A stretch of DNA of 64,000 nt from Nilaparvata lugens. Its lineage: Eukaryota > Arthropoda > Insecta > Hemiptera > Delphacidae. The notes below the pieces were generated by a model. That model did not search any database and was not told where the DNA came from. It saw only the letters and a program-made list of their open reading frames with translations. The translations under genes were made by a program, and so were the position numbers. Below, piece after piece: positions 47,901 through 52,445 of the stretch (position 1 is the stretch's first letter; every line of letters begins with the position of its first letter). The stretch is taken from positions 57,263,441 through 57,327,440 of the forward strand of contig NC_052508.1 in the NCBI RefSeq assembly GCF_014356525.2. The letters are read 5' to 3'.

Positions 47901-48860
47901 TTATTAAAATAGTAAAGATAATAATTTATAAAAACCTTTGATTTGATGTCTCCTACAAGCCTCCAAGTTCTGCAATCACTACTTTCTGGTATATATGTTC
48001 AGGAATTCAATGGGAAAATAATTTATTTTCTCCAATGCTTACTTGAAGATAGTAAATAAAAATAACGATGTACTTTAGAACCATTCTGGCAATCTTTGAA
48101 TCAGAGAGAAAAGTAGTAAATCTTATCTATAAGTAAGTGGTTTGAATAGTCTCAGTCTGGATTGTCTCACCGGATGTATAAATTTTAATGATTTGTAAAC
48201 AAACAACATTCCTAATTTTTCAATACTGTAAGCTCACTACCAGCACACAATTATTGAAGCTCTGTCAATGGAACAATAATTATTATTACGAGTAGATTTG
48301 AACAATGATTGTTTTTCTTTCTTGCCTTATTCATTATTTTCTACTTGTATTCTCTTGATATTCATTTATAACCAGACCGATAACATTGTCCTATTGCAGT
48401 TTTCTTCTTACACAATGAATTAAGCCTGTCATTTTCCACAATAAAACTTCTGCTTTTTTATCAAAAGTTACTTCCATGATTATTTAATTTTTCTTTTTAA
48501 AGTATGCAATATATAATTATCATTTCGGGCCCTAACCCGGGCCCCTAGACCGGGTAATTTTATTTTTTCAGAAAACCTAAATTAGCCTACATATTATCCG
48601 GGCCCTAGCCCGGCCCCCCCGCACCGCGGGGGCAGCGAGGGTGTACGTTACGCCACTGAGAATCTTCAATAAGATATAAATCTGGATCAATCATCACTAT
48701 ATAAATTTATTATGCGATGTATTCAAAACCTTTTATCACGTTTCATTAAAATAGCAACTTCATGTACATAAACCTAGAATTGAAAAAGTAGTCTAAAATT
48801 ATTTTATTTTGCTTTCAGAAATCGAAGTTTCTCAAGAGGTTCGAATCTTCAAAAACGTAG
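747..48860 (+). CDS. capu: Formin, cappuccino/FMN family (whole gene, 18 coding exons)
   Basis: Formins of this family nucleate and elongate unbranched actin filaments. FH1 recruits profilin-actin, the dimeric FH2 ring tracks the barbed end, and a basic tail binds microtubules, Spire and the formin's own N-terminus. I joined 18 exons by GT/AG sites and phase: 747-1419, 8335-8568, 18461-18639, 20729-20921, 21919-22076, 23360-24566, 27230-27368, 28344-28473, 30057-30144, 31002-31063, 32178-32387, 37098-37245, 37768-37938, 42537-42629, 43708-43759, 45800-45955, 46927-47002, 48819-48860. They total 4011 nt, about 1336 residues, with no in-frame stop. Hallmarks are MGN at the start, nine proline tracts (about residues 744-853), MKPLYW (894-899) and GNFMNGG (1110-1116). 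MGN, the FMN-like FH2 wording and the very short tail argue for capu/FMN rather than DAAM, Diaphanous or FHOD. Exon usage is unproven without RNA data; a farther upstream start and alternative first exons are possible. Confidence 0.9.
5194..5465 (+). mobile_element. Non-autonomous mini-Helitron
   Basis: The 5' end reads A|TCTATTATATATATA and the 3' end CTAG|T, so the copy sits between host A and T without a target duplication, as Helitrons do. A GC hairpin (CCCGTGCTGAGCACGGG) ends 9 nt before CTAG, the classic 3' terminal structure. At 272 bp it has no coding capacity and would have been moved by a RepHel protein encoded elsewhere. Confidence 0.75.
6565..6662. repeat. Inverted repeat / stem-loop
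   Basis: Arms ATGAAAATGACTCGATATTG and CAATATCAAGTCGTTTCAT pair with few mismatches around a roughly 50-nt loop. Probably a small MITE relic. Confidence 0.55.
6776..7035 (+). repeat. Dispersed repeat family B, uninterrupted copy
   Basis: The segment from 'gacggtttggcatttctctt' through 'attattcatcataaatcagc' recurs as a split copy at 32760-36500. Here it is continuous, so it serves as the empty site for both insertions found in the second copy (see 32801-35576 and 35782-36481). No coding potential is seen. Confidence 0.75.
7627..8106 (+). mobile_element. Helitron-like dispersed repeat, copy 1
   Basis: Starts A|TCCTATTATATTAAGC (duplicated at 7627 and 7673) and ends with a small hairpin-like stretch (gcgaagctcggtgccccgata). 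A second copy on the opposite strand lies at 56767-57167, and the 5' end of a third at 63969-64000. The A|TC start resembles Helitrons, but the usual CTRR end is not visible, so the class is uncertain. Confidence 0.6.
8335..8568 (+). CDS. capu: capu exon 2
   Basis: The acceptor tttcag lies before 8335 and the donor gtgagt at 8569. It encodes about residues 225-302: a Gly/Ser-rich start, then DLRRYSSS and a charged helix-like stretch ending near KLDFQLYEKFEG. The phase fits exon 1 (TCG split) and exon 3 (GGT split). It is part of the N-terminal regulatory half; no named domain was recognised. Confidence 0.8.
8665..8805 (+). repeat. 86-bp direct duplication
   Basis: The phrase gtgtagttgagaagttgata and the following 'attattc.tattaaata' occur twice, about 86 bp apart, inside intron 2. 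Confidence 0.7.
9088..9224. mobile_element. MITE with GTTGCACAA termini
   Basis: Terminal inverted repeats of the form GTTGCACAA.AGCCTGTTAAAT flank about 100 bp containing inner paired segments (agagaaccaacgaga / ttggttctcgtt). No coding capacity. The termini resemble a MITE type common in insects (recalled, not searched). Confidence 0.7.
10905..11080 (-). mobile_element. Degenerate relic related to the 35.8-kb Helitron end
   Basis: The stretch gtcagccggtaggcccactccgctcgcc... follows the same order of motifs (GC-rich cgcc..ccagggcgctacgcccc, then a cctgcattt block) as the GC-rich end of the element at 35782-36002, but it is mutated. Probably an old copy end. Confidence 0.4.
11310..11592. mobile_element. 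Palindromic MITE, copy 1 (internal arm duplicated)
   Basis: Termini AGCTGCGTTTACACC and its complement enclose long internal inverted repeats (caatccttatagattctatt and complement), flanked by TTA on both sides. The TTA flank suggests a PIF/Harbinger-type 3-bp duplication. This copy contains an extra tandem repeat of the central 'catacacatgatgaacatat' palindrome compared with the copy at 53239-53429. Confidence 0.75.
12665..12900 (+). repeat. Degenerate tandem repeat, about 40-bp unit
   Basis: About five units containing 'tgataaaatcaacacttt' and 'actataaagtaatagaatta', spaced near 40 bp (anchors at 12728, 12768, 12808). AT-rich minisatellite without coding potential. Confidence 0.7.
13400..13515. 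repeat. Possible TE 3'-end fragment
   Basis: A GC-richer patch (ggaactctggac... aactacccttgggtctcccc... gaaagccatacgc) followed by an ATT/AAT hairpin. It looks like a non-coding TE tail, but I found no partner in the window. Confidence 0.25.
13788..14005 (+). repeat. Dispersed repeat family A, copy 1
   Basis: Shares a block of about 210 bp (ctggactgaaaagtggactc to agtcgcctttgtaaaataat) with 45326-45542 on the same strand and, inverted, with 25168-25320. All three copies lie in capu introns. No coding potential. Confidence 0.8.
15640..16450 (-). pseudogene. Decayed non-LTR retrotransposon reverse transcriptase
   Basis: Read on the minus strand from about 16445, the sequence encodes KGLRQECSLSPTLFNLYLDE, then, after a frameshift, LLFADDQILIQ (the FADD polymerase active site at about 16282-16293), and then KYDLRISTTKTKVMAFKG. 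These are reverse-transcriptase motifs in the right order for a LINE. At least two frame breaks and stops show it is dead. Neither end nor a target duplication was identified. Confidence 0.75.
17404..17823 (-). pseudogene. Retroposed 3' end of a host mRNA (processed pseudogene)
   Basis: An 11-bp duplication ATGAGATATCG (17393-17403 and 17824-17834) flanks a 420-bp insert. On the minus strand it ends in a poly(A) tract (about 20 T on the plus strand), preceded by an AATAAA-like signal. The insert opens directly in a coding frame with no start codon, TKVIEHFAAKHEERLHQ... ending VRRLKRTKPHELVK and TGA at 17683-17685, followed by 3' UTR-like sequence. These are the marks of LINE-mediated retroposition of a 5'-truncated cellular mRNA. 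I do not recognise the parent protein. A retroelement 3' end is the alternative. Confidence 0.75.
17848..17917 (+). repeat. (CA)n microsatellite
   Basis: About 70 bp of CA dinucleotides with two CCA interruptions, inside the older repeat described above. Confidence 0.95.
18461..18639 (+). CDS. capu: capu exon 3: helical N-terminal domain
   Basis: The acceptor is ttatgttag and the donor gtcagt. Residues about 303-362 start GHMLINWFVSAFAEEHYLRQ and continue through a hydrophobic helical segment (ATQFCTHLLAAGVLRQL). This is the best-folded-looking part of the N-terminus. By position it could be the inhibitory region that, in Drosophila Cappuccino, contacts the tail; that mapping is inference. 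Confidence 0.82.
18806..19652. mobile_element. Foldback element with arms of about 270-300 bp
   Basis: The left arm (about 18806-19107) and right arm (about 19377-19652) are inverted copies: gcacagagagcgatctg... mirrors cagatcgctctctgtgc.... The arms enclose an unrelated 269-bp MITE. A third copy of the terminus (ggatcgcagatagctgtctg) lies at about 19779-19810. No transposase; long-arm foldback type. Confidence 0.75.
19108..19376. mobile_element. MITE family M (CATAGAGAAAAGATA termini), intact-length copy
   Basis: Termini CATAGAGAAAAGATAGCATA and a mirrored TATATTTTCTCTATG bound a 269-bp non-coding element sitting at the apex of the foldback. A second, inverted and interrupted copy has its ends at 38613 and 42250; this copy provides the uninterrupted reference for it. 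Confidence 0.75.
19927..20500. mobile_element. Foldback/MITE with CTGAAGGATTA termini
   Basis: Terminal inverted repeats (ctgaaggattag.c and its complement at about 20490) enclose a strong internal stem: gagtccaaacatggtac at 20133 pairs with gtaccatgtttggactc at 20242. About 570 bp, non-coding. Confidence 0.7.
20729..20921 (+). CDS. capu: capu exon 4
   Basis: The acceptor is gtttgcag and the donor gtagaa at 20922. Residues about 363-426 begin PDLIYYWSHTEA, continuing the domain of exon 3, and then turn into a Pro/Ser-rich linker with GRRHS-like basic sequence just beyond the donor. Ends with a single base of the next codon. Confidence 0.8.
20922..21918 (+). other. capu intron 4
   Basis: 1.0 kb, AT-rich. 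Near 21040 a short 'caacaggcacagcccaaaactg' match to dispersed family D is visible; otherwise nothing recognised. Confidence 0.6.
21919..22076 (+). CDS. capu: capu exon 5: coiled coil
   Basis: The acceptor is ttttttgcag and the donor gttggt. Residues about 427-479 contain a charged heptad-like stretch (WKVNQQRIRIEELENEINRM), a predicted short coiled coil that may help dimerise or regulate the N-terminal half. The exon is 158 nt and joins exon 4 in phase. Confidence 0.8.
22345..22660 (+). repeat. Dispersed repeat family D, copy 1
   Basis: About 300 bp shared with 31500-31805 (cccaaaactgtttctct, tagtccaaatgaggttatga, tacagtccaaatat). Shorter pieces of the family occur near 18150-18235, 21040, 58115-58260 (inverted) and 58920-59000. 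SINE-like size, but no tRNA-type promoter was seen. Confidence 0.75.
22750..23195 (+). repeat. Intronic minisatellite, 84-95-bp unit, about five copies
   Basis: Anchors 'tgaaggct...ttttgatccttg' recur at 22781, 22871, 22965, 23049 and 23144. Units differ by small indels, so the array has no constant frame; open frames across it are incidental. Confidence 0.88.
23360..24566 (+). CDS. capu: capu exon 6: Ser/Pro linker and FH1 proline repeats
   Basis: This is the largest exon (1207 nt, residues about 480-881). Its first two thirds are Ser/Thr/Pro-rich and low-complexity, with many potential phosphosites and a Lys cluster (DKSEKDKKKKVAF). The FH1 domain follows at about 744-853: nine near-identical 12-residue units of six to eight prolines, then MPG, usually followed by VC, MC or MG. 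These proline tracts are profilin-binding sites in formins. The DNA is a 36-bp tandem repeat. The donor is gtgagt after AAG TCA C. Confidence 0.93.
24151..24480 (+). repeat. capu: 36-bp coding tandem repeat encoding FH1
   Basis: Nine units of cct/cca codons followed by atgcctggt. The protein unit is PPPPPPPMPGVC with drift to MC and then MG toward the 3' end. High similarity between units suggests recent turnover, and length polymorphism is likely. Confidence 0.93.
24637..24715. repeat. Hairpin element (aacttgtagtaccc arms), copy 1
   Basis: gaaacttgtagtaccct pairs with agggtactacaagtttt. The hairpin and its flank (attaatttgaataaagtagccc) recur inverted at 61065-61160, so this is a mobile repeat rather than a local structure. 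Confidence 0.7.
25168..25320 (-). repeat. Dispersed repeat family A, inverted copy
   Basis: Inverted match to 13788-14005 and 45326-45542 (aaggcgacttttta gaagtattttaagcctaggc and onward). Confidence 0.8.
25617..26979 (+). mobile_element. Tc1/mariner-superfamily transposon, near full length
   Basis: Terminal inverted repeats of at least 26 bp (caaggtgacacacgggagac... on the left; gtctcccgtgtgtcaccctg on the right) are nearly identical, with TA on each side as the target duplication. The 1.36-kb element carries one transposase frame on the same strand (25741-26839), broken by one frameshift. The close TIR match implies a fairly recent insertion. Confidence 0.9.
25741..26839 (+). pseudogene. 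Mariner-like transposase, one frameshift
   Basis: The start MEQWDLQRRLFVYDSFVKSG leads into an N-terminal helix-turn-helix of the type common in insect mariner-like proteins (SRNTILRWVKNFRSTGN; DUF4817-like, from memory). The catalytic D is in LMSDEAHFHLNG, the second D in WFQQDGAT, and the third region is WPPRSPDLSVCDFFLWG. The frame changes at about 26513-26530, directly after the second catalytic Asp, and the rest continues one frame over to a stop at 26837-26839. About 41 residues separate the second and third acidic residues when read across the break, longer than the 34 of classic mariners. The protein as encoded would lack the third catalytic residue. Confidence 0.88.
27230..27368 (+). 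CDS. capu: capu exon 7: start of FH2 (lasso)
   Basis: The acceptor is cgttttcag and the donor gtgaaa. Residues about 882-927 contain PIPMKPLYWTRV, the canonical opening of the formin FH2 lasso, followed by a Ser/Thr/Pro-rich loop. The Trp-containing lasso wraps the partner subunit of the FH2 dimer. Confidence 0.93.
27369..28343 (+). other. capu intron 7
   Basis: About 1 kb, AT-rich; no element recognised. Confidence 0.6.
28344..28473 (+). CDS. capu: capu exon 8: FH2
   Basis: The acceptor is tatttgcag and the donor gtgaga. Residues about 928-971 read GPLWEELEEAKIPDIDEF and then AHLFSRQ, typical of the FH2 lasso/linker in the FMN/Cappuccino group, followed by a Lys-rich linker. Confidence 0.93.
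28474..30056 (+). other. capu intron 8
   Basis: About 1.6 kb, dominated by a 5'-truncated LINE inserted on the minus strand (28988-29953). Confidence 0.7.
28988..29953 (-). mobile_element. Truncated LINE with RNase H domain
   Basis: A 12-bp duplication TTCGAATGAATT (28976-28987 and 29954-29965) brackets 966 bp. On the minus strand the insert encodes a reverse-transcriptase tail (TLEVALGLLLLNIIIMAEAR) and an RNase H domain: WYTDGS (first Asp), FLAEIWDI (Glu), VLSDCQAALKAL (Asp) and, further on, GNKRADELAKRG (last Asp). A frame break lies near 29560-29700. This type of RNase H-bearing LINE (R1/Jockey/LOA/I group) is common in insects. The 3' end is a short A/T-rich tail. Confidence 0.88.
30057..30144 (+). 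CDS. capu: capu exon 9: FH2
   Basis: The acceptor is cacttcag and the donor gtgagt. It encodes VVKILDSKRSQNVGILSSSL and onward (residues about 972-1000). The LD-x-KRSQNVGI motif is an FH2 knob signature involved in actin binding. Confidence 0.92.
30145..31001 (+). other. capu intron 9
   Basis: 0.86 kb of AT-rich sequence; nothing recognised. Confidence 0.6.
31002..31063 (+). CDS. capu: capu exon 10: FH2 (short)
   Basis: This 62-nt exon has acceptor ttttacag and donor gtaagt. It encodes AIYNFDTSVVNLEALQQIYE (residues about 1001-1021), the FH2 helix that follows the knob motif. Confidence 0.9.
31064..32177 (+). other. capu intron 10
   Basis: 1.1 kb. Holds a copy of dispersed repeat D (31500-31805); otherwise AT-rich. 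Confidence 0.6.
31500..31805 (+). repeat. Dispersed repeat family D, copy 2
   Basis: Collinear with 22345-22660 over about 300 bp, with small indels; same strand. Confidence 0.75.
32178..32387 (+). CDS. capu: capu exon 11: FH2
   Basis: The acceptor is tgttttag and the donor gtaggt; 210 nt, phase 0 at both ends. Residues about 1022-1091 (RATAEELSLIREHV, then KPEQFLLELADIPHFVERV) form the central helices of FH2. The exon is clearly more GC-rich than its introns. Confidence 0.93.
32801..35576 (-). mobile_element. 2.78-kb insertion with TG...CA ends (solo-LTR-like or unknown class)
   Basis: It interrupts repeat B exactly between 32800 and 35577. It begins TGTT and ends AACA, flanked by atatt / atatg (an imperfect 4-5-bp duplication), as LTR retroelements are. 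No internal LTR pair, reverse transcriptase or integrase was seen. It contains a 99-bp tandem duplication (33965-34160) and two overlapping minus-strand open frames (33369-32908 and 33155-32754) rich in hydrophobic segments that I do not recognise. It could be a long solo LTR or a non-autonomous element. Confidence 0.5.
33965..34160 (+). repeat. 99-bp tandem duplication
   Basis: agactaccggtaaacacagt through gatgtgttgccgaag appears twice in a row (starts near 33968 and 34065) with almost no differences, so the duplication is recent. Confidence 0.9.
35782..36002. repeat. GC-rich palindrome made of two Helitron-like 3' ends
   Basis: ctagccgtcagg...cgaagcg at the left mirrors cgaagcgagcctgatggctag at the right, and ccgactggatcgtcc mirrors ggacgatccagtcgg. 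Two termini of the same family lie head to head. Confidence 0.7.
35782..36481 (-). mobile_element. Non-autonomous Helitron (700 bp) with preserved empty site
   Basis: On the minus strand it begins TCTTCTATATATATATATA and ends GACGGCTAG, inserted between host A and T with no duplication. The uninterrupted sequence at about 7024-7036 (attcatcataaatcagctg) is its empty site. Subterminal features typical of insect Helitrons include the AT run, a CACT/GACT microsatellite (36396-36452) and a GC hairpin (GGGGGCTCCGCCCCC) near the CTAG end. A second, oppositely oriented CTAG end lies inside at 36002, making 35782-36002 a large palindrome. No protein is encoded. Confidence 0.8.
36491..36625 (+). repeat. 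68-bp tandem duplication
   Basis: gactataatactacccgttc... followed by aacatcgaacatcttgaaaa appears twice, about 68 bp apart. Confidence 0.85.
37098..37245 (+). CDS. capu: capu exon 12: FH2 GNFMNGG signature
   Basis: The acceptor is ctttcag and the donor gtgagt. It carries ALGNFMNGGNRQRGQADGFG (GNFMNGG at residues 1110-1116), the most conserved formin signature, lying in the post region that closes the FH2 ring. Confidence 0.95.
37246..37767 (+). other. capu intron 12
   Basis: 0.52 kb, AT-rich; nothing recognised. Confidence 0.6.
37768..37938 (+). CDS. capu: capu exon 13: FH2
   Basis: The acceptor is tgtttcag and the donor gtaaac. Residues about 1141-1197 begin DNTMTLLQYIVRAYMKQCED, matching the FH2 'TLL.Y' helix, and end in a charged helix (LEVQLKALQKDL). 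Confidence 0.92.
38068..38205. repeat. Inverted repeat with arms of about 29 bp
   Basis: gaaacactgtgatgttgtct... pairs with ...agacaacatctcagtgtttc around a loop of about 75 nt that contains a smaller hairpin (gttttaacaccaatggtgtc). Probably a small MITE. Confidence 0.65.
39932..41225 (+). pseudogene. Degraded mariner-like transposase (inside level 3)
   Basis: The pieces read MAGNFRHYSYSELADMHLMY (39932 on), then, after the nested insert, RLYQENFPNR with a stop, GRPRSTMTVQLEEQVLNEIY followed by a helix-turn-helix (STRELSVQFNVNQSIIWRIL; 40725-41066), and, one frame over, DIVNVNNQHIWAAENPYAI. Several frameshifts and stops and a missing C-terminal catalytic region mark it as dead. Confidence 0.75.
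40013..40629 (+). mobile_element. Internally deleted mariner-like element (nest level 4)
   Basis: TA on both sides (40011-40012, 40630-40631) and TIRs of about 27 bp (gggtgattttttagtcctgt on the left; acaggacttaaaaatcaccc on the right). Inside remain a short start (MNRMSFTIEQHLP, about 40192) joined to a transposase C-terminal piece (GLWPPRSPDLKSPDHFLWGY, about 40249-40310). The catalytic centre is deleted. Its TIR differs from that of the host element, so it is a different family. Confidence 0.85.
41908..42042 (+). repeat. (TTCTA)n pentanucleotide microsatellite
   Basis: About 27 units with one 1-bp slip near 42000. It coincides with the 3' end of the level-2 LINE and ends next to that LINE's target duplication, so it is the LINE's tail rather than an independent microsatellite. 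Confidence 0.95.
42537..42629 (+). CDS. capu: capu exon 14: FH2
   Basis: The acceptor is gtttcag and the donor gtaaga. It encodes DCEKKMTAVISASLEENLQP followed by FKDKMEKFV (residues about 1198-1228), the C-terminal FH2 helices. It lies just to the right of the nested transposon block of intron 13. Confidence 0.9.
42630..43707 (+). other. capu intron 14
   Basis: 1.1 kb AT-rich; nothing recognised. Confidence 0.6.
43708..43759 (+). CDS. capu: capu exon 15: FH2 (52 nt)
   Basis: A small exon with acceptor tttgcag and donor gtgagt. It encodes AKKQLSDEFENLQECKRK (residues about 1229-1245). Phase 2 on exit matches exon 16. Confidence 0.87.
44110..45260 (+). repeat. Diverged tandem duplication, unit about 520 bp
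   Basis: Two consecutive blocks share landmarks in the same order: 'atatcaaaagtcc' (44210, 44730), 'actgacataact'-like and 'aattgaagctt'-like segments, 'tattcgctcttgaaggtgtg'-like and 'gcaacttta/gcagctttagtgt' followed by 'gtgtgaaat'. Non-coding, probably part of an unclassified TE. Confidence 0.6.
45326..45542 (+). repeat. Dispersed repeat family A, copy 3
   Basis: Collinear with 13788-14005, sharing ctggactgaaaagtggactc and cctaggcttgaaatacttct. Confidence 0.8.
45800..45955 (+). CDS. capu: capu exon 16: end of FH2
   Basis: The acceptor is ttttatag and the donor gtaagt. Residues about 1246-1297 contain ATLKFYQFQPKG, then DFFIFWAPFCSDFKDFW, the final conserved FH2 helices, ending in KKEQQRLVKEK. 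Confidence 0.92.
45956..46926 (+). other. capu intron 16
   Basis: 0.97 kb. A loose inverted pair (tctgtccgtccgt near 46107 and acggacggaaga near 46260) suggests a small MITE. Otherwise plain. Confidence 0.55.
46927..47002 (+). CDS. capu: capu exon 17: basic tail helix
   Basis: The acceptor is ttttctag and the donor gtaagt. It encodes LKELQKKQQIRKTEVKKGKR and onward (residues about 1298-1323), a strongly basic helix continuing out of FH2. In capu/FMN the region after FH2 binds Spire and microtubules; that role is inferred by position. Confidence 0.88.
47003..48818 (+). other. capu intron 17
   Basis: 1.8 kb, of which 47610-48658 is a hAT-type MITE. Short flanking sequence is plain AT-rich. 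Confidence 0.7.
47610..48658. mobile_element. Non-autonomous hAT-type element
   Basis: Termini CAGTGGCGTAACG and CGTTACGCCACTG are perfect inverted repeats. The 8-bp duplication AGAATCTT (47602-47609, 48659-48666) is exact, as for hAT transposons. The 1049-bp body has no transposase and ends with a GC-rich ggccctaacccgggcccc / cccggccccc region near 48520-48640. The exact duplication points to a recent insertion. Confidence 0.9.
48819..48860 (+). CDS. capu: capu exon 18: C-terminal residues and stop
   Basis: The acceptor is gctttcag. It encodes KSKFLKRFESSKT and stops at TAG 48858-48860. The short basic/aromatic tail fits the place of the formin-Spire interaction motif, but its sequence was not compared with known motifs. 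Confidence 0.85.
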   Translation, partial: KSKFLKRFESSKT

Positions 48861-49670
48861 GTTCCACGACAATGACAAAAAAATACAAATTGTTCTACGC
48901 TTATAAAGTTACAATTTTCGGTGCTCAACAGTTATATTCGATTGGAAGGAGGACACAATATTTTCACATATTGTAAATTGTTGAATATTTTTGTTCTTTT
49001 AATTTGACATCTCTCTTTCTGTGCTTTGATATAAGTTATTAGTGTAAAGAAAGTGTAGTGAAAAAGTAGACGCACTTGAGGAGATGTTGAATTCCAAAAT
49101 TAATAGATAATATCTGTATTATTTATCAATCTTGATTGAATTCTCTCTATTCAGTATTTAGCTTTTCTTACAGATATAGTTCTTCAACAAATACAATTTG
49201 ATACTGTATCATTATTGATGACTCGTTACTAATCACAAACCTTAACGTGAATCTGCAGATCCGCCTAGGCGAATTTCCTCAGTCAAATGAGGAGAAAAAT
49301 ATATATCTATCATAATACATACAGTAACTTCCTCCTATATTTCACCAATTAATTATTCCCAATGTATCAATGGCTGTGACATTTTTTATAATATACCTAA
49401 TGTAAAAAAATGATTGTGCAAGGCTTCTAATTATGTAATTCGCTTATTAACTGTTGAAATTATATGTTCATAAGAATTTTACAGTCGTATAATATTGTAT
49501 TTATAGTATACTTTGCGTTATTGGCTCCAATATTGTTATTTTCTCCTAATGTATTATTAATATTTATAATTAGGTTACTAAGTTTTGTAAGAAAATCTAA
49601 AAGCTATAAATATTTTGCACCTAATGCAGCTTATGTGTTGATGATGAATAAATTCAATTCTTAAAATATG
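48861..49670 (+). other. capu: Probable capu 3' UTR
   Basis: AT-rich non-coding sequence follows the stop. A canonical AATAAA at 49647-49652 is a plausible polyadenylation signal, giving a 3' UTR of about 0.8 kb. Transcript ends are not visible from DNA alone. Confidence 0.45.
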
Positions 49671-50564
49671 AGTTGTGATTATGATATATTGACATCTCTA
49701 CCCAATATTTCCAAACCTCAACTCAAATTCTGTGCGTTTTAAATTGTAATTTATTCTCCACTTCTTCCTCCTTGCCTTTTTCCCATTATTTGGGGTCGGC
49801 TCTCCTTGATTTAAGTCTCCAGTTCGAACGATCCTGGGTCATCTGATTTGTCAGGTTGAACTGCTTCATATTTTTATGAAAAACAAATTATACCATGCAA
49901 TTTATTCTCTACATTGAAATATAATATGTAATTATGTGGAAATGAACATGCTATTACAATCATTCAACTGCTATTCGATAAGTACCTGATAATTTATCAC
50001 ATAAGAAAATAATACTGATAAGAATTCCGAGCCTCCATCTGGAGGCTGTAGACCCCCTTCCTGTTGTGTTGTGTTGACTCATGTGCTAGATGCCTTTTGT
50101 TTAATTCACGGAATATGAGCCATCCTGTTTAAGGTTATTTTGTTCATTTTCCTCTCTCCAGTGCCCATCTCCCCTATGATTGTGATAGAGTATGTTAAAT
50201 GCTAAAGGCAATCAATCAATAGTTTATTTTTCCTTCATACAATGCATACATGAATGTCTATAATTATATAAATACAATTGACAATTAACAAAATAAGTTG
50301 AAAGTAAAATAATTATTATTAAATACGGAAAGTCCCTGAAAAGGTTAAAGACAGTATTTATGTTGTAAAAAACAGCGAAATAAGTGGACCCAAGTTACAT
50401 CCAGAATTTAAAAAAGTGTGTATATTTTTCTATAACTACAACTGAGGAAAATTCCACTCCTGGGTTTTTCATCCAATATTCACGAAGTTTGCTTCTTTAT
50501 TTTTGAAGCGAATTATCAATAAATTATTGTTAACCGTAGTTTCACTCTCATGTCGATCATATTC

Positions 50565-50630
50565 ACAAAGTAGGATATTCTATCTCCTCTTCTCTGTATA
50601 CATACGTAAGTAGGATATTCTATCTCCTCT
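50565..50630 (+). repeat. Short tandem duplication
   Basis: aagtaggatattctatctcc followed by tcttct occurs twice, 40 bp apart. Confidence 0.8.
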
Positions 50631-52264
50631 TCTATTCAACTATACGTAATTATTCACAATACATCGATAAACTTGCAACTCCTGATATTCTAAATATTAT
50701 ACTAAGAAGAATTGGAAAACTATTTAGAAATAAATTGAATCGTGATAGAGAAAATGTCTGTATAACAATAGGTTATTTCGTTATCAAATCACATCCATTG
50801 ATTGAATAGAAATTCAATAACCTTCATAACCGAAGAACTACTATAATCTGCTAACTCTTGAACAAGAGATGTCATTCATGATCAATTTGATATTTCATAT
50901 CAAGGTCTATAGACTTTGATTCATATCAATTGCTATCTCTAGTTCTAGGAGATGAACCTCATCGAGTTTACAAATTTCTCGATCTAAAACATCTATAAAA
51001 TAACAAAATTATGTCTCATGCTTTTAGCATTCATTTGATGCAATATTTCCAGCTCTTGATCCAAGGCTCAATTTATGCTTTGCGGTTGCGATTTCTATGA
51101 GTATATTATATAGCATGGGTTCTTAGGAGCGTAATAATTATTATCATGAGCTACGGTTCAGTACCTACGGTAACTTAGGTAGGTACCTATAGTATAGCGC
51201 TCCCGCAGGCCGCGTGTATAAGTTACAGTAGCTGATCTACCATTTATTGCCCGCAACTGTATGCAGTTTAAAAATACATTTAGTATTATTGGAGCATTAG
51301 TATTATCTGAAATTAGACCTGAGTCAGCCAGGTCACGCTATATTATTATTGTATTTGAGCTTTTATGTAGGCTACGAGATTAATAATAATTGTGCACTAT
51401 TCGAGTTTTAAAAAATGTCTTCAAAGATGCCTGGTAACCAAACTTGTGTGGTTATTGGAATTAAGCATATTCAAATTCCTTGATCTTCCGTAATCCTTAA
51501 CAAAAGAAATATAGAGATCCAGAAGGAAGGTTAGTTCTTATGAAAGAAGAAAGTTTCAATTTTTCTCGTTTAAGAATTAAATAAAATGAACGTATATTAT
51601 CCACGAAAAGTATGGACATGGGAAGTGTATGAAGTTTCAAGATTAACAATACTTCTCTGTGTATACTCTGAAAAAAACTATTCGTGTCAGTGGGTCCAAA
51701 TTATGGGAACAACTCGTACCTCAACAGATGCTTTGTAAAGCATAAAGTATAACAAAAACAATATAAAGTATAATTGTATAAAGTATAACTGTAATGATCA
51801 AAGAATAAAAATAAAAAATCATATTACTGTACCCTTTTTAAAAAATTTTACTCACTACAACATTAATGTCATTTTCAAGTGAGTGAATAAAATAGAATAA
51901 AAATTATATTGACGTAGAAACATGTAGTGAATAACTTGTTAATTTTTGTAAAGGGTATAGTACTTGGATGTTTTATCCTTATTTCTTGATAATTAATAGT
52001 AACTGTAATGCTATGCAGGTCGCAGTAATTGCTATAGTCCGTGAAAACCTTAGTTTGCAGCACGGGGCTTTATAGCCAATGTTATTTTAATACAAAAATA
52101 TGAGCACATTGTTGCCGTTTATATGCTGATTATCTGATTATATCAAATAGACATACGCTCTCTTTATCGCTCTTTCTCTTCCACAATTAGCTCACAATCT
52201 CTCTGGATTCTGTGAAATCTGGCAGCACTGTACCCCATAAGAGCAATGCTGCAATCTAAGGCTA

Positions 52265-52445
52265 GGCACACACCAGTTAGTCAAGACAAGACAAGACATG
52301 ATCAGACACGTTCAGTCACAATACTTCACATAGTTGCTTATGAGGACATGTCTAATTGCAATGACTAATCAGTGTGAGTTGCGTCATAAGCAGCAATGTG
52401 AGGTATTGTGACTAAACTTGTCTGATCATGAGTCTTGTCAGACTC
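52265..52445. mobile_element. Imperfect palindromic MITE
   Basis: agacaagacatgatcagac... and cttcacatagttgcttatga mirror tcataagcagcaatgtgagg and ...gtctgatcatgagtcttgtc around a centre near 52360. Non-coding. Confidence 0.6.

Noticed and set aside
51415..51560. Possible zinc-finger/THAP-like start (MSSKMPGNQTCVV...)
   Set aside because: Stops follow within about 25 codons, and the spaced Cys/His pattern is missing.
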